This document shows, piece by piece, positions 54,700-64,000 of a DNA stretch of 64,000 bases. Source of the DNA: Streptomyces olivochromogenes (GTDB taxonomy: Bacteria; Actinomycetota; Actinomycetes; Streptomycetales; Streptomycetaceae); the NCBI RefSeq assembly GCF_021538895.1, contig NZ_JADDRL010000007.1, positions 87,459-151,458 on the forward strand. Reading direction: 5' to 3'. Position 1 is the stretch's first letter. Every line of letters starts with the position of its first letter. A model generated the notes under the pieces. That model was not told the DNA's origin. It ran no database searches and saw nothing but the letters and a program-made list of their open reading frames with translations. A program made the translations under genes and the position numbers.

Positions 54700-55988
54700 C
54701 CCGTGCTCACCCCGCCGTCGCCCTCCTGCGCCGCGCGGGTCTGCGGAGCCCGTTCCTGGGCCGGGGTGTGCCGGTGCTCCAGCGCCTCCAGCCGGTCGGC
54801 CTCCAGCAGTCGGTGCACCGCGTTCGTCAGCGTCGTCATGTCGACCACGCCCGCGTACTCCCCGCCCGGCCCGGTCACCGCCGCCCGCCCCGAGCTGTCC
54901 GTGAGCACGGCCTCCAGCGCGTCCCGCAGCGTCGCGTCCCCGGGCACGGTGTCCCGCACCAGCGCGCCCGCGCGGGCCGGCGAGCCCCCGGCCCGCAGCA
55001 GGTCGCCCCGCCGCAGCCACTTGTAGGGGCGGCGGTGCCGGTCGAGCACCAGGATCTCGCGCGGGCCACTGGTCCGCAGCTTGTCGAAGATCTCCTGCAG
55101 CGGGGTGTCCACGGTCACCGTCGGACAGTCGGTGAGCTTCACGTCCCGTACGCGGGTGAGGTTGAGCCGCTTCAGCGCGGCCCCGGCGCCGACGAACCCG
55201 GACACGAAGTCGTCGGCGGGCTGGGTGAGGATCGCCTCCGGGGTGTCGAACTGGGCGATGTGCGAGCGCTCGCGCAGCACGGCGATACGGTCGCCCAGCT
55301 TGATCGCCTCGTCGAAGTCGTGCGTGACGAACACGATCGTCTTGTGCAGCTCGCCCTGGAGCCGCAGCAGTTCGTCCTGCAGACGGTCACGGGTGACCGG
55401 GTCGACCGCGCCGAACGGCTCGTCCATCAGCAGCACCGGCGGATCGGCCGCCAGCGCCCGGGCCACGCCCACCCGCTGCTGCTGTCCGCCGGAGAGCTGG
55501 CGCGGATAGCGGTCGTGGAACTCGCCGGGGTCGAGCCCCACGAGGTGGAGCATCTCCTCCACCCGGCGCGCGATCCGCCCCTTCGGCCAGCCGGCCGTCC
55601 GCGGTACGAGCGCGATGTTCTGCGCGACCGTCATGTGCGGGAACAGCCCGGACGACTGGATCGCGTAGCCGATCCTGCGGCGCAGCCGCACCGGGTCGAT
55701 GCCGGTGACGTCCTCGCCGCCGATCCGGATGCGGCCGCCGGTCGGCTCGATCAGCCGGTTGATCATCTTGAGCGTCGTGGACTTCCCGCACCCCGAGGGC
55801 CCGACGAGCACGACCGTCTCGCCCGCCCGGATCGCCATGCTGACGCCGTCGACGGAGGGGCCCGGGCTGCCCGGGTAGCGCTTGGTCAGGTTGTCCAGCT
55901 CGATCGTGGCGCCGTGCGAGCCGCTGCCGCTGCCGCTGCCCTTGCCCGCGCCGATGCCCGCGCCGCCGGCGCCGCGGGGCTCAGGCAC
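54696..55988 (-). CDS. Betaine/choline ABC transporter ATPase with CBS domains
   Basis: 430 residues. Walker A VLVGPSGCGKSTTLKMINRL, signature LSGGQQQRVGVARALA, Walker B PVLLMDEPFGAVDP. Two CBS modules follow (about 280-400: VTVDTPLQEIFDKLRTSG, AGALVRDTVPGDATLRDALE), which sense ionic strength or c-di-AMP in this family. A Gly/Ser-rich leader (GAGKGSGSGSGSHG) precedes the domain; a shorter start is possible. Overlaps the permease genes on both sides. Confidence 0.9.
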   Translation of the reverse strand: MPEPRGAGGAGIGAGKGSGSGSGSHGATIELDNLTKRYPGSPGPSVDGVSMAIRAGETVVLVGPSGCGKSTTLKMINRLIEPTGGRIRIGGEDVTGIDPVRLRRRIGYAIQSSGLFPHMTVAQNIALVPRTAGWPKGRIARRVEEMLHLVGLDPGEFHDRYPRQLSGGQQQRVGVARALAADPPVLLMDEPFGAVDPVTRDRLQDELLRLQGELHKTIVFVTHDFDEAIKLGDRIAVLRERSHIAQFDTPEAILTQPADDFVSGFVGAGAALKRLNLTRVRDVKLTDCPTVTVDTPLQEIFDKLRTSGPREILVLDRHRRPYKWLRRGDLLRAGGSPARAGALVRDTVPGDATLRDALEAVLTDSSGRAAVTGPGGEYAGVVDMTTLTNAVHRLLEADRLEALEHRHTPAQERAPQTRAAQEGDGGVSTG

Positions 55989-56628
55989 GGATTCCCCCGG
56001 AGATCGTCAGCCGCCCGATCAGCACGTACACGGCGTCGAACAGCAGCGCCAGGACGATGATCCCGAGCGTGCCCGAGAGCACCTGGTTGAGCGCGTTCGC
56101 GCTGCCCAGCGAGGCGATCCCGCGGAAGATCTCGTTGCCCAGACCGGGCCCGGACGCGTACGCGGCGACCGCGGCGATGCCCATCAGCATCTGCGTGGAG
56201 ACCCGGATGCCGGTCAGGATGGGCGGCCAGGCCAGCGGCAGTTCGACGCGCGCCAGCCGCATCGGCCGGGACATCCCGATGCCGCGCGCCGCGTCCACCA
56301 GCGCCGGATCGACGCCGCGCAGCCCGACGATCGCGTTCCGTACGACCGGCAGCAGCCCGTACAGCGTCAGCGCGATCACCGTCGGCGGCACGCCGAGCCC
56401 CACGAGCGGAATGAGCAGGCCGATCAGGGCGAGCGAGGGAATGGTCAGGAAGGTCGAGGTGGTCGTGGTCGCGAGGGTGCCCGCCCACTCGTGGCCGTAG
56501 GTGAGGACACCGATCAGCACGCCCAGCACGGTCGCCACGACCATGCACTGGAAGACGACGCTCGCGTGCTGGAAGGCGTCCGTGAGCAACTGCCGGTGCC
56601 GATCGACCAGGTACTCCCAGAAGCTCAC
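55981..56628 (-). CDS. Betaine/choline ABC transporter permease (first)
   Basis: 215 residues, five to six spans, EAA-like loop PALVDAARGIGMSRPMRLAR. GTG 56628 starts the four-gene operon permease - ATPase - permease - binding protein. Downstream overlap of 8 bp with the ATPase gene. Import of osmoprotectant quaternary amines is inferred from the family. Confidence 0.88.
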   Translation of the reverse strand: MSFWEYLVDRHRQLLTDAFQHASVVFQCMVVATVLGVLIGVLTYGHEWAGTLATTTTSTFLTIPSLALIGLLIPLVGLGVPPTVIALTLYGLLPVVRNAIVGLRGVDPALVDAARGIGMSRPMRLARVELPLAWPPILTGIRVSTQMLMGIAAVAAYASGPGLGNEIFRGIASLGSANALNQVLSGTLGIIVLALLFDAVYVLIGRLTISGGIRA

Positions 56629-56657
56629 GCGCCCTCACCCCAGGTCGGCCGGGTCGG

Positions 56658-57137
56658 TCAGGTCCTCTCCCGGTCCTCCGCCGCCTGTTCCACCAGCGGG
56701 ATGATCCGCAGCGGAACGGGGTTCTCCATGACGATCGCCGTGGAGGCCCGGACGATGCCATCAAAACCGACAACCCGGTCGATCACACGCTGGAGATCGG
56801 CGTTCGAGCGGGCCACCAGACGGCACAGCATGTCCCCGGTGCCGGTGGTGGTGTGCAGCTCCAGGACCTCCGGTACGGTCGCCAAATGCGCCCGGACGTC
56901 GGGACCTTGCCCCTGCCGGATCTGCAGCGTGGCGAAGGCCGTGACCGGGTAGCCGAGGGCCGCCGGGTCCACCTGCGGCCCGAAGCCGCGGATGACTCCG
57001 TTCGACTGAAGCCGGTCGAGCCGCGCCTGCACGGTCCCCCGGGCCACCCCCAGCCGCCGCGACATCTCCAGGACCCCGATGCGCGGCTCCTGGGCCAGCA
57101 GCACGATGATGCGTCCGTCCAGATGATCGATCGCCAC
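56658..57137 (-). CDS. Lrp/AsnC-family regulator, probable HPPD regulator
   Basis: 159 residues. HTH (LDGRIIVLLAQEPRIGVLEM, SRRLGVARGTVQARLDRLQS) and the RAM effector domain (VTAFATLQIRQGQGPDVRAH, LELHTTTGTGDMLCRLVARS). GTG 57137 follows GGGAGG. It is divergent from the hppD gene with 121 bp between, so tyrosine or phenylpyruvate control of hppD is likely. Confidence 0.87.
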   Translation of the reverse strand: MAIDHLDGRIIVLLAQEPRIGVLEMSRRLGVARGTVQARLDRLQSNGVIRGFGPQVDPAALGYPVTAFATLQIRQGQGPDVRAHLATVPEVLELHTTTGTGDMLCRLVARSNADLQRVIDRVVGFDGIVRASTAIVMENPVPLRIIPLVEQAAEDRERT

Positions 57138-57195
57138 GACGCCTCCCGGATGGTCATCCTGTACAGATAGGCCGCCGCCTCGGCCGTGCCGCTGA

Positions 57196-58410
<1,215 letters not shown>

Positions 58411-58420
58411 GCTCGTAGCA

Positions 58421-58455
58421 GTCCTGCGGGTGCCACGGAGGGGCACCCGCAGGAC
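58421..58455. terminator. Terminator between hppD and the TPR gene
   Basis: GTCCTGCGGGTGCC (58421-58434) and GGCACCCGCAGGAC (58442-58455), perfect pairing, 7-base loop, between convergent genes. Confidence 0.85.
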
Positions 58456-58499
58456 GGGGGAACACCCCGCGCCCACCGATCACGATCGCCGGTCGACGG

Positions 58500-59972
58500 T
58501 CACATGACGTCCGGCGGCATCCCGTCCTCACCCGGCTCTCCGAGCTCCCGCAACAGCTCCCGGGCCGAGGCCGCCCGCGACGGCGAGAAGTACGGATTGA
58601 TCCGCAGCGCCTGCTGAAGATGCCGCCGCGCGGACCCGTCCAGATCCAGCTCCCGCTCGATCACCCCGCGGTGATACGCGTACAGCGCGCTGAGCACCCC
58701 GCCCCCGTGCGCCTTGTCCGTCGCGATCACCGCGAACTTCAGCGCCTGAGTGTCGTCCCCCGCCCGGTGCAGCGCCCACCCCAGCGCGTCGGCCACCTCG
58801 ATACCGGGCTGCCACTCGTACTCGTCCCGCAGCCGCTCCACCGCGTCCGCCGGATCCTCGTGGTCCGCCTCCAACTGGCCGAGCAGCAGCTCGTCGTCGA
58901 CACCGGCCGCCGTGTCCCGCGCGGCCCGCACCCGCACCAGTTCGTACTGGGCGCGCGCCTCCTGCCCCATGCCCAGCGACTCGTACAACTCGCCCAGCTC
59001 CAGCGTGTACTGCGGGCTCGGCCGCTTGGCCAGAGCCGCCTGGTAGGCCTTCAGCGCGTCCCCGCTCCGGCCCAGCGCCGCCAGCGCCCGCCCCTGCCCG
59101 GCCAGCGCGGCCGACTGCTCCGGGTCGAGCCGTACGGCGGCCTCGAAGTGCCGCAGCGCGTCCTCCCGGTCCCCGCGCTCCCAGGCCAGCTGCCCGGACC
59201 GCTCCAGATAGCCCGCCTGCTCGGCGGGCGTGCGCGCGATCGCCGCCGCGTCCGACAGCTGGGCCGACGCGTCCTCGCGCCAGCCGCGGTCCCGGTAGAC
59301 GGCGGCGGCCTGCGCCATCACGGCCGGCCGCCCGGCGCCTCCCGGCTTCAGTGCCATCAGCTTGTCCAGCGTCTTGCGGGTCGCCTCGTAGTCGCCGAGC
59401 CCGTTGTACGCCTCGATCAGCGGCGGATACGACGTCCACCGCTTCGGCGCCGCCCTCAGCGCCTGCTCGCCCCAGTCCTTGGCCGCCGCGAAGTCCCGCC
59501 GGGCGTTCTCCAGCGCCGCCAGCCCGTCCAGGGCCTCGGCGTTCTTCTCGCCCTTCACCCGCAGCGAGCTGCGCAGCGCCCGCTCGGCCTTCGGGTAGTT
59601 CGTGACGTCGGCGGTCAGCCGTCCCTGCTCCACATAGGCCGTCCCCAGCACGGCCCAGGCCATCGCGTCCGCCGGATGCGTCCGCAGACGGGCCTCGCGG
59701 TCCCCGATCGTGGCCGCGAGGGCGGACAGCGCGGCCGGCACCCCGGCGGTCACCGCCGTCAGCGCCCGCGGCGGTCCGGGCGCGGGCGCCGGCGCGGGCG
59801 GCCTGTGCGCGGGCGGCTTCCCGGGGAGCAGCATCAGCACCCCGCCGACCAGGGCACCGGCGCCGGCGACGGCGGCCGAGGCGAGCACCACGCGCCGCAG
59901 CAGACGGGAGCGCCGCGGCCGCGCCCGCTCCGTCACCAGGGAGGTACCCGGCTGGGACTGTTGGTTCTCCAT
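58500..59972 (-). CDS. Membrane-anchored TPR-repeat protein
   Basis: 490 residues. N-terminal cytoplasmic stretch and one membrane segment (VVLASAAVAGAGALVGGVLM), a Pro/Ala-rich linker, then at least eight TPR-like helical repeats, for example AWAVLGTAYVEQGRLTADVT, YPPLIEAYNGLGDYEATRKT, ALAGQGRALAALGRSGDALK and YTLELGELYESLGMGQEARA. ATG 59972 (MENQQSQPG) is chosen over GTG-type longer starts. A protein-protein interaction scaffold outside or at the membrane; partner unknown. Confidence 0.84.
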   Translation of the reverse strand: MENQQSQPGTSLVTERARPRRSRLLRRVVLASAAVAGAGALVGGVLMLLPGKPPAHRPPAPAPAPGPPRALTAVTAGVPAALSALAATIGDREARLRTHPADAMAWAVLGTAYVEQGRLTADVTNYPKAERALRSSLRVKGEKNAEALDGLAALENARRDFAAAKDWGEQALRAAPKRWTSYPPLIEAYNGLGDYEATRKTLDKLMALKPGGAGRPAVMAQAAAVYRDRGWREDASAQLSDAAAIARTPAEQAGYLERSGQLAWERGDREDALRHFEAAVRLDPEQSAALAGQGRALAALGRSGDALKAYQAALAKRPSPQYTLELGELYESLGMGQEARAQYELVRVRAARDTAAGVDDELLLGQLEADHEDPADAVERLRDEYEWQPGIEVADALGWALHRAGDDTQALKFAVIATDKAHGGGVLSALYAYHRGVIERELDLDGSARRHLQQALRINPYFSPSRAASARELLRELGEPGEDGMPPDVM

Positions 59973-60070
59973 GGCGCTCACTGTGCGCCAAGGCGGCGAG
60001 CTCATCCCGTCAGCCGAAGGCGGGGGCCGACGGGGTTCACACCGATGGCCCCGGGTGCGACGCTGTGATC

Positions 60071-61480
60071 ATGAGCCGTATCGAAGCGCGTCGCGATGAA
60101 GACACTGCGGTGACCGGCGACCTCGTCGCCCGGCTGCGGGCCGGCCTGCCCGCCGAGGCGGTCGTCACCGACCCCGACGTCACGGTCTCGTACGCCAACG
60201 ACATGGCGAGCTTCTGCCCGGCCGGCGCCCCGGCCGTGGTCGTCCTGCCGCGCACGGTCGAAGAGGTCCAGCACGTCATGCGCACGGCGAACGAGCTACG
60301 CGTCCCGGTCGTCCCGCAAGGAGCCCGCACCGGTCTGTCCGGCGGGGCCAACACGGCCGAGGGCTGCATCGCGCTGTCCCTCACCAAGATGGACCGCATC
60401 CTGGAGATCAGCCCGGTCGACCGGATCGCGGTGGTCGAGCCCGGCGTCGTCAACGCCACCCTCTCGCGCGCCGTCGAGGAGCACGGCCTGTGCTACCCGC
60501 CGGACCCCTCCAGCTGGGAGATGTGCACGATCGGCGGCAACATCGGGACGGCCTCGGGCGGGCTGTGCTGCGTGAAGTACGGGGTGACGGCCGAGTACGT
60601 GCTCGGTCTGGACGTCGTCCTGGCCGACGGCCGGCTGATGTCCACCGGGCGCCGTACGGCGAAGGGCGTCGCGGGCTACGACCTGACCCGCCTGTTCGTC
60701 GGTTCCGAGGGCTCGCTCGGCATCGTCGTGCGGGCCGTCCTGGCGCTGAAGCCGAAGCCGCCGCAACAGCTGGTGCTCGCCGCCGAGTTCCCCTCCGCGG
60801 CCGCCGCCTGCGACGCCGTGTGCCGGATCATGGCCGGCGGCCATGTGCCGTCGCTCCTGGAACTCATGGACCGTACGACGGTCAAGGCGGTCAACGACTT
60901 CGCCCACATGGGCCTGCCGGAGTCCACCGAGGCGCTGCTGCTGGCCGCCTTCGACACGCCCGACCCGGCCCCGGACCTCGCCGCCGTGGGCGCGCTGTGC
61001 GAGGCCGCCGGCGCCACCCAGGTGGTACCGGCCGACGATGCCGCCGAGTCCGAGCTGCTGCTGCAGGCGCGGCGGCTGTCGCTGACCGCCCTGGAGGCGG
61101 TCAAGGGCACGACGATGATCGACGACGTGTGCGTGCCCCGGTCCCGGCTCGGCGAGATGCTCGAAGGCGTCGAGCGGATCGCCGAGAAGTACCGGCTCAC
61201 CATCGGCGTCTGCGCGCACGCGGGCGACGGCAACACGCACCCCACCGTCTGCTTCGACGCCCAGGACGCCGAGGAGTCGCGGCGGGCCCGCGAGTCCTTC
61301 GACGAGATCATGGCCCTCGGCCTGGAACTCGGCGGCACCATCACCGGCGAACACGGCGTCGGCGTCCTGAAGAAGGAGTGGCTGGCGCGGGAGATCGGCC
61401 CGGTGGGGGTGGAGATGCAGCGGGCGGTGAAACAGGTCTTCGACCCGCTGGGCATCCTGAACCCGGGCAAGCTGTTCTGA
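60071..61480 (+). CDS. FAD-linked oxidase of the GlcD/D-lactate dehydrogenase family
   Basis: 469 residues. FAD-binding PCMH domain: PRTVEEVQHVMRTANELRVP, VVPQGARTGLSGGANT, PPDPSSWEMCTIGGNIGTAS and VKYGVTAEYVLGLDVVLADG; C-terminal substrate domain with HAGDGNTHPTVCFD and GGTITGEHGVGVLKKEWL. It oxidises a 2-hydroxy acid such as glycolate or D-lactate. ATG 60071 is preferred to GTG 60065. Confidence 0.9.
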   Translation: MSRIEARRDEDTAVTGDLVARLRAGLPAEAVVTDPDVTVSYANDMASFCPAGAPAVVVLPRTVEEVQHVMRTANELRVPVVPQGARTGLSGGANTAEGCIALSLTKMDRILEISPVDRIAVVEPGVVNATLSRAVEEHGLCYPPDPSSWEMCTIGGNIGTASGGLCCVKYGVTAEYVLGLDVVLADGRLMSTGRRTAKGVAGYDLTRLFVGSEGSLGIVVRAVLALKPKPPQQLVLAAEFPSAAAACDAVCRIMAGGHVPSLLELMDRTTVKAVNDFAHMGLPESTEALLLAAFDTPDPAPDLAAVGALCEAAGATQVVPADDAAESELLLQARRLSLTALEAVKGTTMIDDVCVPRSRLGEMLEGVERIAEKYRLTIGVCAHAGDGNTHPTVCFDAQDAEESRRARESFDEIMALGLELGGTITGEHGVGVLKKEWLAREIGPVGVEMQRAVKQVFDPLGILNPGKLF

Positions 61481-61527
61481 CTCCGGCTCTGACGCCGGCT
61501 CTGAATCCGGCTCTGTTGCCCGTCGCC

Positions 61528-61941
61528 TCACTGGGCGAGCAGCTGGTCGAGCACGTGATCCATTCCCAGCTGCTCGCCCTCCGTCCCCGGGGGCACCGCC
61601 CGCAGCGTCCGCTCCAGCCAGGCGGACACCTGGGCGGTGGGCGCCTCCAGGAGGGCGTCGCCGTCGGGTGAGCTGAGCGCCATCAGGACGACGCTGCGGC
61701 CGTCCACCTTCGTCGGCCACACCCGTACGTCCCCCTGCCCGCACGGCCGGAACACCCCCTCCACGAGGAGCTCGCGGGCGAACGTCCAGTGCACGGGGTG
61801 CTCGGAGTTGATGTGGAAGGTGACGTGGACGGCGTACGGGTCGTCGGTGCGGTAGCTCAGCCGGGCCGGGACCGGGACGCTGCGCTCCGGCGACAGGACG
61901 AGCCGCAGTTCGAGCTCGCGCTCCACCACTTTGTAGTCCAT
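61528..61941 (-). CDS. ssgG: SsgA-like sporulation cell-division protein, probably SsgG
   Basis: 137 residues. SsgA-like signature: LRLVLSPERSVPVPARLSYR, DDPYAVHVTFHINSEHPVHW, WTFARELLVEGVFRPCGQGD and DVRVWPTKVDGRSVVLMALS. SALPs position septal or wall enzymes during sporulation. The ssgG name rests on remembered chromosomal position beside an FAD oxidase gene downstream of hppD, not on residues, so it is less sure than the family. Confidence 0.8.
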   Translation of the reverse strand: MDYKVVERELELRLVLSPERSVPVPARLSYRTDDPYAVHVTFHINSEHPVHWTFARELLVEGVFRPCGQGDVRVWPTKVDGRSVVLMALSSPDGDALLEAPTAQVSAWLERTLRAVPPGTEGEQLGMDHVLDQLLAQ

Positions 61942-62201
61942 GGCGTGGGTTTCCTCTCTCGGTCGGGTGTACGGGTCCCGTGGGCGGGCCCGTACGAGTG
62001 AGAGGGGGTGGGAGCGCGGGCATTACGCGGAATCGGAGAACTTTTTTCCGAGCCGGTTTCCGAACCTGTCGGACCTGTGAAGCAGGTGTACGGCGTTGCC
62101 CGGAAAGGAGTGGGTACGGCGGGACTGGCGCTGGGGGAGGTGCGGGTCTGATAGATGTGGAGGCCCCCAGACGACCCCCGAGCAGATACGGGACGACGGA
62201 C

Positions 62202-63743
62202 ATGAGCGCCCCAACCCCGGCCCCCGGCGAAGACAGACCCCGCGAAGGGTATTACCCGGACCCGTCCATTCCTGGATATGTCCGGTACTGGAACGGCGCG
62301 GCCTGGGTGCCGGGCACGAGCCGGCCGGCGCCGACGGACGGCGAACCGCTCGCCCCGCCGCCCGGCAGGCGGCCGGCGGCTCCCGTCGTGGAGGAGACGG
62401 GCCCGCACTTCTTCGACGAGGACCCGCAGCCCGCGTCCCCGGGACAGCAACCGGCCTCGGCCTGGGCGGCCGACCGGTCCCAGCAGGCCGGGTTCGGCGG
62501 CGAGCAGGATCGCCGGGTCTCCTGGGGCGCCGACCCGAGGATCCCCGCGGACCTGCCGTCCCACCCGGACGGCCACGCCCATCGCACGGACGGCACGGCG
62601 ACGATCCCGCCGGCCGATCCGACCGACGTCCCCTCCGACGGCACGTTCGTGTTCCGCCGCCCCGTCCCGGGCGCCGGCTCCGGTGCCGCGGGCGTCCCCG
62701 GCCAGGGGGCGGCGGGAGCGGCCGGCGGGCCGGTGCAGGGGCCCGTCGGGGTGGGTGCGCCGGGAACCGCGGCCGGTACCGGGGGTGTTGGCGGAGCGGG
62801 CTCGGGCGGCGGCGGTGCCGCGGGCAACGCCGGTCGGCCCGGCTTCGGAGCGGGGAAGGCGGCGGCCGCCCGCGCCGCGGCGGCCCAGGCGCAGCCCGAG
62901 GCCCAGGCGGCGCCGGGGCAGGCACAGCCCGGGATGCCGGGGCAGGTGGCGGGGGGAGTCCCGCAGGCCGGGCAGCCCTCCGGTGCCGCGTCGCCCATGT
63001 CGCCCGCCGCGCCGTCCGTGCCCCAGCAGTCGGCGACGGCGCCTCCCCTGCAGTCAGGGGCCGGTGCCCCGATGCAGGCCGGTGCCGGGGCTCCCGCGCA
63101 GGCCGGTTCGGCCACGCCCGTGACCTCCGGTTCCGGTGGCGGGCAGTCGTCCTGGGCCCAGCAGGTGCACCGGCTCGCGGGCGCGGGCGACGAGCAGCCC
63201 GTGGCCCCGTGGAAGCCGCCGGTGGAGGACCCGTTCCAGGCGATGGCACGGCGGCAGGCGGCGGCGCGGCCCGCGGGCCTCGGCAAGCGACTGCTCGCCC
63301 GGCTCATCGACACCCTGGTCGTCGGCGGGGTGACCGCGGCGGCGGCCCTGCCGTTCGCCGGCCGGACGATCGACCACGTCCAGGAGAAGATCGACGCGGC
63401 CAAGCTCTCCGGCCGCACCGTCACCGTCTGGCTGCTCGACGGCACGACGGGCGCGTACCTCGGCATCGTCCTCGCCGTCCTCCTCGTCACCGGCCTCCTG
63501 TACGAGGTGCTGCCCACCGCAAAGTGGGGCCGCACCCTGGGCAAGAAGCTGTGCGGTGTGGCGGTGCGGGACATCGAGGGTCATGAGCCGCCGACCTTCG
63601 GCCTGTCCCTGCGCCGCTGGTTCGTGTACACCGTCCCCGGCCTGCTCGGCATCGGGGTCGTCGGCATCCTCTGGTGCCTGTTCGACCGCCCCTGGCACCA
63701 GTGCTGGCACGACAAGGCGGCGCACACCTTCGTCGCCGACTGA
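62202..63743 (+). CDS. RDD-family membrane protein with a long Pro/Gly-rich N terminus
   Basis: 513 residues. DUF2510-like start (GYYPDPSIPGYVRYWNGAAW), then about 330 residues of Pro/Gly/Ala-rich low complexity with QPG and AGAG repeats, then a C-terminal RDD domain with membrane segments (LLARLIDTLVVGGVTAAAAL, GAYLGIVLAVLLVTGLLYEV, LRRWFVYTVPGLLGIGVVGI). ATG 62202; longer frames upstream overlap the ssgG region. Function unknown. Confidence 0.84.
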   Translation: MSAPTPAPGEDRPREGYYPDPSIPGYVRYWNGAAWVPGTSRPAPTDGEPLAPPPGRRPAAPVVEETGPHFFDEDPQPASPGQQPASAWAADRSQQAGFGGEQDRRVSWGADPRIPADLPSHPDGHAHRTDGTATIPPADPTDVPSDGTFVFRRPVPGAGSGAAGVPGQGAAGAAGGPVQGPVGVGAPGTAAGTGGVGGAGSGGGGAAGNAGRPGFGAGKAAAARAAAAQAQPEAQAAPGQAQPGMPGQVAGGVPQAGQPSGAASPMSPAAPSVPQQSATAPPLQSGAGAPMQAGAGAPAQAGSATPVTSGSGGGQSSWAQQVHRLAGAGDEQPVAPWKPPVEDPFQAMARRQAAARPAGLGKRLLARLIDTLVVGGVTAAAALPFAGRTIDHVQEKIDAAKLSGRTVTVWLLDGTTGAYLGIVLAVLLVTGLLYEVLPTAKWGRTLGKKLCGVAVRDIEGHEPPTFGLSLRRWFVYTVPGLLGIGVVGILWCLFDRPWHQCWHDKAAHTFVAD

Positions 63744-63807
63744 GTCCCGTCCCCCGTACGGATGCCCGTGGGATGCGGAGCCGGAGGGTTCGCGGTCCAC
63801 TCGGGCC

Positions 63808-64000
63808 ATGAGTACCGAACCGCCCCCCGGCTCCGGAGAGCAGCCCCCGGAAGACGACCCGTTCATCAAACGGCCCCCGTCGGGCCAGGGTTCGGGTTCG
63901 CCGTACGACACCCCGCCCGGCGGCGGTACTCCGCCCGGCGGCCAGGGCGGCGAACCCCCGCCCTGGGGCGGTCCGGGCGGCCGGCCGCCGCCCCCGGGCG
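63808..64000 (+). CDS. Start of a second Pro/Gly-rich protein, truncated by the window end
   Basis: Open to the window edge. ATG 63808 starts MSTEPPPGSGEQPPEDDPFI and continues with PPGGGTPPGGQGG repeats, like the leader of the RDD protein upstream; it may be a paralogue. The C-terminal domain is outside the window. Confidence 0.7.
   Translation, partial: MSTEPPPGSGEQPPEDDPFIKRPPSGQGSGSPYDTPPGGGTPPGGQGGEPPPWGGPGGRPPPPG

Overview
The window is chromosomal DNA of a Streptomyces. Evidence: very high GC with GC-rich third codon positions, many GTG/TTG starts, 4-base start/stop overlaps, a developmental SsgA-like protein, and the gene order malic enzyme - HU - MurA - YqgE - DUF3039, which matches what I remember of the Streptomyces core chromosome. 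No search could be run, so family names come from reading the translated sequences.

Layout. 1-6.8 kb: core genes (malic enzyme, HupA, MurA, YqgE-like, DUF3039, a frameshifted small membrane protein, GH20 hexosaminidase). 7.0-12.2 kb: a three-subunit molybdenum hydroxylase operon with two oddities: a 450-residue repeat-bearing extension on the 2Fe-2S subunit, and no catalytic glutamate at the expected place in the molybdenum subunit. 12.4-14.4 kb: a double SUKH-4 protein and a MerR regulator divergent from a membrane protein. 14.4-17.6 kb: a minus-strand unit of a secreted four-cysteine protein, two membrane proteins and an ABC ATPase, with its own promoter and an internal hairpin. 17.7-18.3 kb: a decayed FG-GAP gene.

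18.36-40.65 kb: an accretion of integrated elements at the 3' end of a tRNA-Cys gene. Three exact 42-bp copies of the tRNA 3' half (18362, 20960, 40577) define a 2.6-kb integrase-less remnant and a 19.7-kb actinomycete integrative and conjugative element (AICE). The AICE carries a stand-alone OLD-type nuclease, a GntR/HD/Nudix/XRE control module, an operator-covered promoter, a transfer operon (Spd-like membrane proteins, a Pycsar-effector-like membrane protein, a GGDEF protein, TraB), an orphan cytosine methyltransferase, Prim-Pol and helicase-like replication genes, an iteron-like origin, Xis, integrase and a cargo gene.

40.8-64 kb: chromosome again. It holds an MFS transporter, a Doc toxin-antitoxin pair, a DEAD-like helicase, an IclR regulator, and a cluster (amino-acid permease, M20 deacylase, PucR regulator, GNAT, enolase-superfamily racemase) that fits the N-succinyl route from D- to L-amino acids. 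Then follow a secreted Lon-like protease, a four-gene betaine/choline ABC transporter, an Lrp/AsnC regulator divergent from HPPD, a TPR protein, an FAD-linked oxidase, an SsgA-like protein (probably SsgG) and one complete plus one truncated proline/glycine-rich protein.

Best candidates for something undescribed: the nucleotide-signalling pair (GGDEF plus Pycsar-effector-like protein) inside a conjugation operon, the secreted-protein/ABC unit, the repeat-extended Mo-hydroxylase, and an ATT-start small gene behind a hairpin that covers part of its ribosome-binding site.
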